DNA from: Zobellia laminariae
GTDB lineage: Bacteria; Bacteroidota; Bacteroidia; Flavobacteriales; Flavobacteriaceae
Length of the DNA stretch: 64,000 nt
Assembly: GCF_009725995.1 (NCBI RefSeq)
Contig: NZ_RCNS01000002.1
Span: 372,001 to 436,000, forward strand
Reading direction: 5' to 3'
This document shows, one piece after another, positions 56,823-64,000 of the stretch. A program made the translations under genes and the position numbers. Below the pieces are notes generated by a model, which did no database searches, was not told the origin of the DNA, and was given only the letters and a program-made list of their open reading frames with translations. How positions within the stretch are numbered: the stretch's first letter is position 1; every line of letters begins with the position of its first letter.

Positions 56823-57218
56823 ATGGGTCTCTTTAATAATATATTTGGAAGTAAAAATGAAGGTGAAAACGAGAAGGAAGTTAAAATTCCTTGGATAGCA
56901 CTCACCTCTGTGGAACAATTGAGTGAAATTGAAAAAAAATCTTTGACAAAACCACAGGTAATATTTAAGCATTCTACTACTTGCGGCATTAGCCGGATGG
57001 TCTTAAATATGTTTACTAAGAACTATGCTTTTGAAGATGGTCAGATGGATTTCTACTTTTTAGATTTACACAGCTTTCGCCAGGTTTCTGACGAAACAGG
57101 CTACAAATTTCAAGTAATGCACCAATCACCACAGTTATTGGTGATAAAAAATGGGGGAGTGGTAGCCCATGACTCGCATGGAGCTATTACAGATATTAAC
57201 CTAGAAAAATACCTTTAA
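56823..57218 (+). CDS. ytxJ: Monothiol bacilliredoxin-like protein YtxJ
   Basis: A 131-residue thioredoxin-fold protein. The active site is HSTTCGISRMVLNMF near residues 50-64, a single-Cys bacilliredoxin motif (TCGIS), and the partner strand is QSPQLLVIKNGGVVAHDSH with the cis-Pro near 105. YtxJ proteins are thought to reduce bacillithiol-mixed disulfides; several flavobacteria make bacillithiol, but bshA/B/C are not in this window. It is divergent from clpB, with 166 bases between the starts. The stop codon lies inside the left arm of the terminator. Confidence 0.87.
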   Translation: MGLFNNIFGSKNEGENEKEVKIPWIALTSVEQLSEIEKKSLTKPQVIFKHSTTCGISRMVLNMFTKNYAFEDGQMDFYFLDLHSFRQVSDETGYKFQVMHQSPQLLVIKNGGVVAHDSHGAITDINLEKYL

Positions 57219-57254
57219 ACTATTTCGAACAATGAAATAGTTTAAAGGTATTTT
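57206..57254. terminator. Very long bidirectional terminator overlapping the ytxJ stop
   Basis: A perfect 21-bp stem (57206-57226 with 57234-57254) with loop GAACAAT. It is followed by a T run on the plus strand and serves the convergent ytxJ and fahA genes. The last codons of ytxJ form part of the left arm. Confidence 0.92.
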
Positions 57255-57275
57255 AGAATTCAACTTATTAGGTTC

Positions 57276-58568
57276 TTAACCTTTTTTCTTTGCTTCAAAA
57301 GGAGGTAGAAGGGTAGTTCTAACTTCACCAAAACCAATACGTACATCGTTGTTTGCGCAATAACCTTTCATAATAACGGTGTCGTTATCTTGAATAAATT
57401 TACGCTCTGTTCCGTCGTTCAGTTTTACGGGCTTGGTACCTTGCCAAGATAGTTCTAACATAGAGCCATAAGAATCTGGTGTAGGTCCTGATATGGTTCC
57501 GCTGCCCATCATATCACCGCTGTTTACTTTACAGCCATTTACTGTATGGTGAGCTAATTGCTGAGCCATTGTCCAGTACATATACTTAAAGTTAGATTTG
57601 GAAATAGTAGTTTGATCACCATTTTCAGTTCCAATAGCCACTTGTAAGTTAATGTCATAGCTATGTCTTTCTTTTTGTTGTAAGTAAGGTAACGGCTCAG
57701 GCTCTTGCGCAGTACTTTTTACTTGAAAAGGCTGAAGGGCATCTAGCGTTACTATCCATGGAGAGATAGATGAAGCAAAATTCTTGGCCAAAAATGGTCC
57801 AAGGGGTACATATTCCCATTTTTGAATATCGCGTGCGCTCCAGTCATTGAAAAGCACCATTCCAAAAATATATTCTTCGGCCTCGTCTACAGAAATAGGC
57901 TCGCCCAAAACATTGGTGTCTGTTGTAATAAAAGCCATTTCAAGTTCAAAATCTACAAGACGTGATGGTCCAAATACAGGAGTTTCTGCTCCTTTTGGCA
58001 GTGTTTGCCCCATTGGTCTGTGAATAGGAGTGCCACTTGGGATAATTGTAGAACTTCTACCGTGATATCCAACAGGAATGTGAAGCCAGTTTGGTAATAG
58101 CGCATTGTCCGGGTCACGAAACATGGTCCCTACGTTTGTAGCGTGTTCCTTGCTAGAATAGAAATCTGTGTAATCACCTATTAAAACGGGCAATTGCATT
58201 TCTATTTCATCCATAGAAAATAATACAACATTTTTATGGTCTTCGTTATTTTTTAAGGTTTCGTTGGATTCTTCAAAAATTTCACTGATACGATTACGGA
58301 CTAATCGCCATGTTTTTTGGCCGTCAGAAATAAAATCGTTTAAAGTATCCTGAAGAAAAATATCATCTGTTAAAGGTATATCCTTAAAATAACCAAGTTG
58401 GTGTAAAGCACCAAGGTCAATAGCATAGTCTCCTATACGTGTTCCTATGGTTATAATATCATCGCGAGTAAGGAAAACACCAAAAGGAATATTTTGAATA
58501 GGGAAATCAGATTCTTTGGAAACTGAAAGCCATGTTCTTCTTGAAGGGTCATTAGCGTATATAGGCAT
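57276..58568 (-). CDS. fahA: Fumarylacetoacetase
   Basis: A 430-residue enzyme for the final step of tyrosine degradation, hydrolysing fumarylacetoacetate to fumarate and acetoacetate. The N-terminal FAH_N domain is followed by the catalytic domain with VGYHGRSSTIIPSGTPIHRPMG, the metal-binding EMAFITT and FNDWSARDIQKWEYVPLGPFLAKNF (the family hallmark), and SGTISGPTPDSYGSMLELSWQG at the C-terminal part. Length is typical. Other genes of the pathway (hmgA, hppD) are not adjacent. It is divergent from glyA, with about 110 bases between the starts. Confidence 0.95.
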   Translation of the reverse strand: MPIYANDPSRRTWLSVSKESDFPIQNIPFGVFLTRDDIITIGTRIGDYAIDLGALHQLGYFKDIPLTDDIFLQDTLNDFISDGQKTWRLVRNRISEIFEESNETLKNNEDHKNVVLFSMDEIEMQLPVLIGDYTDFYSSKEHATNVGTMFRDPDNALLPNWLHIPVGYHGRSSTIIPSGTPIHRPMGQTLPKGAETPVFGPSRLVDFELEMAFITTDTNVLGEPISVDEAEEYIFGMVLFNDWSARDIQKWEYVPLGPFLAKNFASSISPWIVTLDALQPFQVKSTAQEPEPLPYLQQKERHSYDINLQVAIGTENGDQTTISKSNFKYMYWTMAQQLAHHTVNGCKVNSGDMMGSGTISGPTPDSYGSMLELSWQGTKPVKLNDGTERKFIQDNDTVIMKGYCANNDVRIGFGEVRTTLLPPFEAKKKG

Positions 58569-58645
58569 AGTAAGATTGTTAATTTGTATTTGATAAATTC
58601 TTGATCAAATATATCGTTTTATGAGTTTTAACAATGAGCAATTCG

Positions 58646-58653
58646 TATTTTTG
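58646..58653 (+). promoter_or_regulatory. Promoter -7 element for glyA; decides its start
   Basis: TATTTTTG matches TANNTTTG. It lies inside the longer open frame that begins at 58621, so messages from it cannot use that start; translation is expected from the ATG at 58681. Confidence 0.6.
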
Positions 58654-58680
58654 CAGCTCAATTTAACAGAATATTTGCTT

Positions 58681-59955
58681 ATGCAACGAGACAATCGGAT
58701 TTTTGAACTAATAGCAGAGGAAAGAGAACGCCAGTTAAGCGGAATAGAGCTTATAGCCTCTGAGAATTTTACAAGCCCCCAAGTTATGGAGGCTTCAGGA
58801 TCAGTACTAACCAATAAATATGCCGAGGGATATCCTGGGAAACGTTATTATGGTGGCTGCGAGGTAGTTGATAAAATAGAGCAACTTGCTATAGATAGAG
58901 CTAAAGAATTGTTTGGTGCTGCATATGCAAACGTACAACCTCACTCAGGTTCTCAAGCAAATGCTTCGGTTTATCATGCATGTTTAAAACCTGGAGATAC
59001 TATTTTAGGATTTGATCTTTCTCATGGTGGGCATTTAACTCATGGTTCTCCCGTAAATTTTTCTGGTAGATTATATAACCCGGTTTTCTACGGTGTTAAT
59101 AAAGAGACTGGTGTACTTGAGTATGATGTTATTCAGGAAATAGCAACAAAGGAAAAACCAAAGATGATTATTGCCGGTGCGTCTGCTTATTCTCGCGACA
59201 TAGATTTCAAGAGATTTAGAGCAATAGCCGATAGTGTTGGTGCGCTATTGTTAGCGGATATTTCTCATCCTGCTGGTCTAATTGCAAAAGGCATTTTAAA
59301 TGATCCAATTCCTCATTGTCATATTGTAACTACTACAACACATAAAACATTAAGAGGTCCACGTGGTGGACTTATATTAATGGGTGAAGATTTTGATAAT
59401 CCGTTCGGAATTAAATTAAAGAACGGTAAGCTTCGTAAGATGTCTGCCTTATTAGATTTAGCTGTATTTCCAGGAAACCAAGGTGGACCTTTAGAGCACA
59501 TTATTGCTGGTAAAGCTATTGCTTTTGGTGAGGCACTTACAGATGAATTTTTGAATTATATGATTCAGGTAAAGAAAAATGCTGCTGCAATGGCTGCTGC
59601 TTTTGTTGCCAAAGGATACAATATTATTTCAGGAGGTACGGATAACCATATGATGCTTATTGATCTTAGAAATAAAGATATTACTGGTAAAGATGCTGAA
59701 AAAGTTTTAGTGGATGCAGATATTACTGCAAACAAAAACATGGTTCCGTTTGATGATAAATCACCATTCGTTACCTCTGGTATTAGATTTGGTACAGCCG
59801 CTATTACAACTAGAGGTTTGAAAGAAGCTGATATGAGTGTTATTGTTGACTTGGTAGATGAAGTGTTGACAAATGCTGAAGACGAAGCTAAAATAGCCGA
59901 GGTAAAGAAAAAGGTAAATGCTTTAATGAGCGGTAGAGAACTTTTTAATGCGTAG
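58681..59955 (+). CDS. glyA: Serine hydroxymethyltransferase
   Basis: A 424-residue PLP enzyme converting serine and tetrahydrofolate to glycine and methylene-THF. Family blocks are present: [62 protein letters not shown], and the PLP-Lys in [14 protein letters not shown] (about residue 227). The frame could begin at 58621, but its first 20 codons do not resemble SHMT and a promoter box falls within them. A terminator follows 40 bases after the stop. Confidence 0.97.
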   Translation: MQRDNRIFELIAEERERQLSGIELIASENFTSPQVMEASGSVLTNKYAEGYPGKRYYGGCEVVDKIEQLAIDRAKELFGAAYANVQPHSGSQANASVYHACLKPGDTILGFDLSHGGHLTHGSPVNFSGRLYNPVFYGVNKETGVLEYDVIQEIATKEKPKMIIAGASAYSRDIDFKRFRAIADSVGALLLADISHPAGLIAKGILNDPIPHCHIVTTTTHKTLRGPRGGLILMGEDFDNPFGIKLKNGKLRKMSALLDLAVFPGNQGGPLEHIIAGKAIAFGEALTDEFLNYMIQVKKNAAAMAAAFVAKGYNIISGGTDNHMMLIDLRNKDITGKDAEKVLVDADITANKNMVPFDDKSPFVTSGIRFGTAAITTRGLKEADMSVIVDLVDEVLTNAEDEAKIAEVKKKVNALMSGRELFNA

Positions 59956-59994
59956 TTCAGACTAGTAAAAGCGTAGTAAATAGTTTACATAATC

Positions 59995-60045
59995 CAATCC
60001 CCCATATACTCAACTATTGAGAATATGGGGGATTGATTGTTTTTA
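59995..60045 (+). terminator. glyA terminator
   Basis: Outer stem of about 13 pairs (59995-60007 with 60023-60035, CAATCCCCCATAT), one A-A mismatch, then five inner pairs around a tiny loop, followed by a T-rich tract ending TTTTT at 60044. Plus-strand orientation. Confidence 0.85.
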
Positions 60046-60093
60046 GTAATGGGCAGTTAAAATACTGTCTAAAACCTTAAAAAGTTGCTTTGA

Positions 60094-60750
60094 TTAATGG
60101 TTAAGCATAAATAGGTCACCGTGTTCTATGGTAGCGCTTTTTAAATCATAGATAACAGCGTCATCTTCAGATTCAAAATAAAGACCCCAATACTTAAAGT
60201 AATCTTTCTTTGTATTGTTGTCAGCTTCAATATTTCTTATAAGAATTTCGTTTTCATCATTACCTTTTTCTTCAAAAACAGGAACATAAATCTCGTAAGG
60301 AGTTTCTGTTAAGCCTTTGCTGAAGTGAACATAATGCTTGCAAATTTCAGCTATAATATTGTCTAGCTGATCTACTATACTGTTATCGTAAATTTTATTT
60401 ATAATTATAGCTGTATCCTTTAGGAAAAATGTAAATTCTTCAATATCAACGCTACAACCACTTCTTTGTACAAGTTCGTTAAGAAGTCTTATAAATGAAG
60501 TCCTGCCCGGTTTAAAGTTTCCCCAGGTACCTTTGTTAAAGTGAAACAACATTTCCACAAGTGTAATATTACAATTTAACTCAATTGCTAAACTTGTATT
60601 TGCTTCTTTGTTTGTACAGTCTAGAATGGTGGCTTCTGCAAAGAATAGCTTTTCTAAACTATTGGTAAAAGAATCCATTCCCTCAATTTGTGAATTGGGA
60701 GTATAGCCATTTGACTCGTTGTTACTAAAACTATCTGAATATAGAGGCAT
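60094..60750 (-). CDS. Unknown soluble protein downstream of a two-component system
   Basis: A 218-residue acidic protein that I do not recognise. No signal peptide or membrane helix. N-terminus MPLYSDSFSNNESNGY is polar and low in structure; the middle has a helical stretch (LNELVQRSGCSVDIEEFTFFLKDTAIIINKIYDNSIVDQLDNIIAEICKHYVHF), and the C-terminus alternates short beta and charged stretches. It contains four cysteines without a zinc pattern. A GTG at 60768 adds six residues, but ATG at 60750 looks more natural. It follows the NarL-type regulator gene after a terminator and converges on glyA. Confidence 0.6.
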   Translation of the reverse strand: MPLYSDSFSNNESNGYTPNSQIEGMDSFTNSLEKLFFAEATILDCTNKEANTSLAIELNCNITLVEMLFHFNKGTWGNFKPGRTSFIRLLNELVQRSGCSVDIEEFTFFLKDTAIIINKIYDNSIVDQLDNIIAEICKHYVHFSKGLTETPYEIYVPVFEEKGNDENEILIRNIEADNNTKKDYFKYWGLYFESEDDAVIYDLKSATIEHGDLFMLNH

Positions 60751-60811
60751 GTGTCCGTGGTTATACACTTAATTCCAAAGATAGTTTTCAGTTTTGTCAG
60801 GGCTACAAAGA

Positions 60812-60837
60812 AAAACCCCATAAAAACTGGGGGTTTT
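60812..60837 (-). terminator. Terminator after the NarL-type regulator
   Basis: Perfect 8-bp stem AAAACCCC (60812-60819) with partner 60830-60837, loop of 10 bases, 60 bases past the regulator's stop, followed by a T run on the minus strand. Confidence 0.8.
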
Positions 60838-60898
60838 CTGGGGTATAAAAAGAGTTTAAAACTAAATTATTGACTGTCAGTTTGTTATCTAGTATAAA

Positions 60899-61570
60899 TC
60901 AAATAAATCCACGTTTTCTAGCCTCATCTATGAGTGCAAAATCGTTACCGCTTTCAACATTGAAAATTACTTTCAACTGTCTTTTTCGGTTTTCAACGGT
61001 TGTGCTGGATGCGGCAACTAAAGAGGAGATATCCTTGGTCTTAGTTCCGATGGATAATTGATATAGAATTTTTTTATCGCGCTCGTCTATTTGATCTTCA
61101 TTTGCCATTTTTCTACGAATAGCTTGTAAAGCAGCTGCGGTATAATACGGAGGATTTTCTATTACCGTTTTTACCATATCCTGAAGTGTTTTTTCATCAA
61201 CTTCTGACTTTACCATATACCCATCTGGGTTAACGGTTTTTAAAACATTATTAATATGGTAACTATCACTAAAGGAGGAAAGAAAAACTACTTTAGAGGA
61301 TGGAGATATTTTTTTTACTAAAACACCCAAGTCAACACCACCTCTTTCTTCTTTAGAATTATCTGGAAACATCTGAATGTCCAATAATATAATATCATAG
61401 GGCATACGAGTTGCTGAGCTCTCTATTTCTGCCTTGCCTTCATGATAACTGGGAGCAATATTAACGGTTACGTTATACTTATCAAAATCGCAGCCTTCAA
61501 TGGTATATTTATAGCCTAGAACAATCATTTCGTGATCATCAACAGCTAATATTCTAATTAGGTTGTCCAT
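60899..61570 (-). CDS. NarL/FixJ-type response regulator
   Basis: A 223-residue regulator: receiver with AVDDHEMIVLGY near residues 9-20 and phospho-acceptor Asp in DIILLDIQMFPD (about 65), FLSSFSDS and the KSEVDEKTL helix, then a LuxR-type helix-turn-helix (about 165-215) with LSIGTKTKDISSLVAASSTTVENRKRQLK. It lies 44 bases downstream of the histidine kinase and is its likely partner. Its target genes are not visible; the unknown gene at 60094 is the closest candidate. Confidence 0.92.
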   Translation of the reverse strand: MDNLIRILAVDDHEMIVLGYKYTIEGCDFDKYNVTVNIAPSYHEGKAEIESSATRMPYDIILLDIQMFPDNSKEERGGVDLGVLVKKISPSSKVVFLSSFSDSYHINNVLKTVNPDGYMVKSEVDEKTLQDMVKTVIENPPYYTAAALQAIRRKMANEDQIDERDKKILYQLSIGTKTKDISSLVAASSTTVENRKRQLKVIFNVESGNDFALIDEARKRGFI

Positions 61571-61614
61571 AGTTTTTTGGTCAGTTCTGAGTTTCGTTTC
61601 AGCAGTAGTATTAT

Positions 61615-63693
61615 CTAACTGGTTGAGTGTTCCGTTTCAGTTTCTAACGGAACTTCTAGTTCAACGGTCGTTCCTTTACCAGGAGCACTGTTAATTGTAT
61701 ATGTTCCTTTTATTTTTTTAATTCTAGATGAAATGTTACGCAACCCAATGCCTTTTTTTCTAGAACTTGTTTTAAAACCTTTTCCGTCATCCGTTATTTT
61801 GGCCATAAAACCAATGTTGGTTTTACTAAGTTCTACAATTACGTTTTTACATGCGGCATGTTTAACACAATTTTGTAAACTTTCTTGTATCATTCGGTAA
61901 ACGTTAATTTTTACATTTGCATCAAGTGAATCCCAATCAAAGGTTTCGTTGTAAACAAACTTATATTCAAAATTACCGGTAGCCTTGACGGTGTCTAACA
62001 GGTCTCTAATAGAGTGAATAAAATTAGAAATATTTTGGTAGGCAGCATGACTAAGTTCGTGAGAAATAGAGCGTACCTCTTTTTCAACATCTTGCAATAC
62101 ATCTATCGCTTTTTTTCTTTCTGTCACAACTTCCTCGCCACTTCTCTTGTTAAGACCTGTAAGGACCATGCGAGCGCCTAACATTTTGCCTAATACCCCA
62201 TCATGAAGTTCTTCAGATATTCTTTTTTGTTCTATTTTTTTGCCTTCTTCTAGTTTTTCTTTTTGAGCAAGCATTAAATTGAAAATTTCTTGGTTTGCTG
62301 CCTGTTGTTGCTGTTGAAATCGGAGTTTTTGGTTTTTAGATCTTTGGTCTAAAATTATATAGGACATTAAACCTAGTAGTAAGATGGATATGGCAACACC
62401 TGTCCATAGTTGTTTCTCGCGCTCTAATAATTGATTTTCGGCTATAAATTCATCGGTCTCAAAACGTATACGGGCAAATTTATTTCTCGCTTGGCGCTCT
62501 ACCTGTTGTAAACTATCATTTAAGGCAATGTACTTTTGATTATAGTAGCTTGATTTTGATGGTTCTATTTTTACCAATAGCTGTAGGCTTTTTAGAATCC
62601 GGTCATTATTACTTGCTATTTTAGAATAGCCAAGGGCTTTTTTTGCCTGTGATATAGCCTGCGTAGTATCTTTTCTACTTAAATAATAATCAGCAAAACA
62701 ATAGTGGCTTCTAGAAATATCTTGGATTTCTCCAAGGCTATCCTGCATTTTTATAACCTTTTCAAAATAAGATGATAAATCTGATTTTTGGTCAATTTTA
62801 GATTTACCATAAGCTAAATTGTTTAAAGCCATTGCGTAAAGCTGCGGACGTTTCGTGATGATAGATTTATTATCTAATACCTCTTGAAAGTATGGAATTG
62901 CCTTTTTATAATTGCCTTGCTCTAGATAGACCACACCAATATTGTTTACTATGCTTAAGTCTAACGTATTTTCCTCACTTATTTTTTCTTGATATTCCCT
63001 AGCGGTCTTATAATAATCTAGAGCGCGATCAAAGTCTTTTAATTCTTTGGTTATAGAACCAAGGTTGTTATAACAATTATAAAGTCTTTTATACTCTTCT
63101 AAAGGTTTCAGAATTTCAATTGCCCTAATAGTATTGATTTCGCTACCGGTGTAGTCTTTAATATCTGCTTGTGTAACTGCCATATTATAGAGCATTCTGG
63201 CAGATTCATAATCTTTGTTTAATTTCTCATATACTTTTTGAGCTTCCGAAAAATGAAAGTAAGCATTATCTGAATTTGATTTTGATCTATAAAAATCAGC
63301 TAAATCCCAGTTAGCTTCAGCCAAAGTTATGCTATCATTTAAAATTTTTGCAAGTTCCAGCGTTTGTTGGTTTGTCTCTCTAAAGTTACTGGAATCCTTA
63401 AGTATTAGATATTTGAAGGATATTTTTGAAAATAGTTTAATTTTAAGGGAGTCATTTTTAATTACGGATGCTCTTTTTTGAGCTGTGTTTAGAAAGGCTA
63501 AACGGTCTGGAACGGAAAGCTCGGTATTGGAGGCACTATCAATTAAAGAGAATGCAGAGTCTGCTTGGACAGAAACTTGAGCAGTGTTTAACTGGTCATT
63601 TTTTTTGGAACATGAAAAAGCCAGTAAAAGGGCAATTAAGGAAAAGCCCAGATATTTAATACTTCGTAAAGGTCTGCAGGTGACAGGAAGCAT
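61615..63693 (-). CDS. TPR-containing sensor histidine kinase
   Basis: A 692-residue HisKA_3-type kinase. The N-terminus has a signal ending LLLAFSC (Cys28, lipobox-like). Next come about six tetratricopeptide repeats (about 60-400; ARMLYNMAVTQADIKDY, YNCYNNLGSITKELKDFDRALDYYKTAREYQ and YALNNLAYGKSKI are clear), one membrane helix (about 428-447) and the cytoplasmic kinase with phospho-acceptor His in ISEELHDGVLGKMLGARMV (about 498) and the HATPase with VYRMIQESLQNCVKHA (N box) and KGIGLRNISSRIK (G2). It and the NarL-type regulator form a typical Bacteroidota two-component pair; the stimulus probably reaches the extracytoplasmic TPRs. Confidence 0.93.
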   Translation of the reverse strand: MLPVTCRPLRSIKYLGFSLIALLLAFSCSKKNDQLNTAQVSVQADSAFSLIDSASNTELSVPDRLAFLNTAQKRASVIKNDSLKIKLFSKISFKYLILKDSSNFRETNQQTLELAKILNDSITLAEANWDLADFYRSKSNSDNAYFHFSEAQKVYEKLNKDYESARMLYNMAVTQADIKDYTGSEINTIRAIEILKPLEEYKRLYNCYNNLGSITKELKDFDRALDYYKTAREYQEKISEENTLDLSIVNNIGVVYLEQGNYKKAIPYFQEVLDNKSIITKRPQLYAMALNNLAYGKSKIDQKSDLSSYFEKVIKMQDSLGEIQDISRSHYCFADYYLSRKDTTQAISQAKKALGYSKIASNNDRILKSLQLLVKIEPSKSSYYNQKYIALNDSLQQVERQARNKFARIRFETDEFIAENQLLEREKQLWTGVAISILLLGLMSYIILDQRSKNQKLRFQQQQQAANQEIFNLMLAQKEKLEEGKKIEQKRISEELHDGVLGKMLGARMVLTGLNKRSGEEVVTERKKAIDVLQDVEKEVRSISHELSHAAYQNISNFIHSIRDLLDTVKATGNFEYKFVYNETFDWDSLDANVKINVYRMIQESLQNCVKHAACKNVIVELSKTNIGFMAKITDDGKGFKTSSRKKGIGLRNISSRIKKIKGTYTINSAPGKGTTVELEVPLETETEHSTS

Positions 63694-63712
63694 GAGATGA
63701 AAATTCAGGTTA

Positions 63713-63743
63713 TAAAAAAAGCCTTAAAACTTAATTTAAGGCT
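63713..63743 (-). terminator. Terminator of the repeat gene
   Basis: Perfect 9-bp stem AGCCTTAAA (63720-63728) with partner 63735-63743, loop of six bases, followed by eight T residues on the minus strand, 25 bases past the stop of the repeat gene. Confidence 0.88.
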
Positions 63744-63767
63744 AATATAATCTATTCTGATTTTATA

Positions 63768-64000
63768 CTAAGAGTCACGTCTGTCAATTTGAACATCGTC
63801 ACCATCCGTAGAAGAACCACGTCTGTCTATTTGAACATCGTCACCATCCGTAGAAGAACCGCGTCTGTCAATTTGAACGTCGTCACCGTCCGTAGAAGAC
63901 CCACGTCTGTCTATTTGAACATCGTCACCGTCCGTAGAAGAACCACGTCTGTCTATTTGAACATCGTCACCATCCGTAGAAGACCCACGTCTGTCTATTT
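63768..64000 (-). CDS. 3' end of a gene made of tandem 14-residue repeats
   Basis: The minus-strand frame ending in TAG at 63768-63770 is open to the right edge, so only the last 77 or so codons are here. It reads (RGSSTDGDDVQIDR) over and over and stops after DRRDS. No start codon lies in the window, which hides the gene from simple ORF searches. The repeats are acidic and polar, with no hydrophobic core, suggesting an extended linker or surface region rather than a globular domain. A good terminator follows. The protein's main part, and so its role, lies outside the window; it is immediately upstream of the TPR kinase gene. Confidence 0.75.
   Translation of the reverse strand, partial: IDRRGSSTDGDDVQIDRRGSSTDGDDVQIDRRGSSTDGDDVQIDRRGSSTDGDDVQIDRRGSSTDGDDVQIDRRDS
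63777..64000 (-). repeat. Perfect 42-bp tandem repeats
   Basis: Five full copies start at 63777, 63819, 63861, 63903 and 63945, with a sixth beginning at 63987, exactly 42 bases apart. They differ at only a handful of positions and every difference is a silent third-base change in the minus-strand frame (GGT/GGG, GAT/GAC, ATT/ATA, CGT/CGC). Each copy encodes 14 residues. Confidence 0.95.

Noticed and set aside
63777..64000. CRISPR array
   Set aside because: The repeats are contiguous with no unique spacers and are translated in one open frame with silent differences.

Overview
The window is ordinary chromosomal DNA from a member of the Bacteroidota, almost certainly a marine Flavobacteriaceae (the Maribacter/Zobellia group would fit, but species cannot be fixed from this alone). 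The evidence is the AT-rich base composition, promoters of the Bacteroidota type (TANNTTTG at about -7, little Shine-Dalgarno), flavobacterial families (DUF4294, DUF6095, DUF4249, DUF4835, DUF6913), a PorP/SprF protein of the type IX secretion family, a Bacteroidota-type RNA polymerase omega subunit, and the conserved order bamD-rpoZ-coaBC-DUF4835-recN. About 64 protein genes fill nearly all of the window. I found no rRNA, tRNA, CRISPR array, insertion sequence or prophage.

Layout. 1-7.0 kb: a truncated DUF4294 gene, a small membrane protein, a DUF4249 lipoprotein with its TonB-dependent receptor, and monomeric isocitrate dehydrogenase, followed by the only large gap (about 660 bp). 7.0-12.5 kb (minus strand): rplS, trmD, an acetyltransferase, a membrane coiled-coil protein, a long-form GAPDH and an HtrA/Deg protease. 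12.6-15.8 kb (plus): dapF, an acetyltransferase, mltG and a second, lysozyme-like murein hydrolase, which form a cell-wall group. 16-23 kb (mostly minus): VOC protein, RsmI-like methyltransferase, LMW phosphatase, dnaA, thioesterase, YigZ, EamA transporter, HAD phosphatase and ribD. 23-30.4 kb: acetyltransferases, prmC, ligA, a GT-C-like membrane protein, and a 5'-nucleotidase split into two lipoprotein genes.

30.5-43 kb (plus): DUF6913-dapA, bamD-rpoZ-coaBC-DUF4835-recN, fabI, a glycosyltransferase, YbbR-like protein, coaE and an RprX/RprY-like two-component system. 43.1-49.4 kb (minus): gluconokinase, miaA, a voltage-gated-type K+ channel with a zinc ribbon, a DEDDh exonuclease/GIY-YIG fusion, YggS, 3-hydroxybutyryl-CoA dehydrogenase and a Gfo/Idh oxidoreductase. 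49.5-60 kb: pcm, smpB, a histidine-phosphatase lipoprotein, a PorP/SprF protein with a long charged helix and SPOR-like tail, a TetR regulator, clpB, ytxJ, fahA and glyA. 60-64 kb (minus): an unknown 218-residue protein, a NarL-type regulator, a TPR sensor kinase, and the 3' end of a gene built of perfect 42-bp repeats.

Most genes are housekeeping or envelope functions and many are translationally coupled (TAATG or ATGA overlaps). The least explained parts are the 42-bp repeat gene at the right edge, whose copies differ only synonymously, the PorP-coiled coil-SPOR protein, the palindromes lying on the fabI and 27.9-kb promoters, and the 6.4-7.0 kb gap with decayed coding traces. I did not see a convincing new defence or mobile system.
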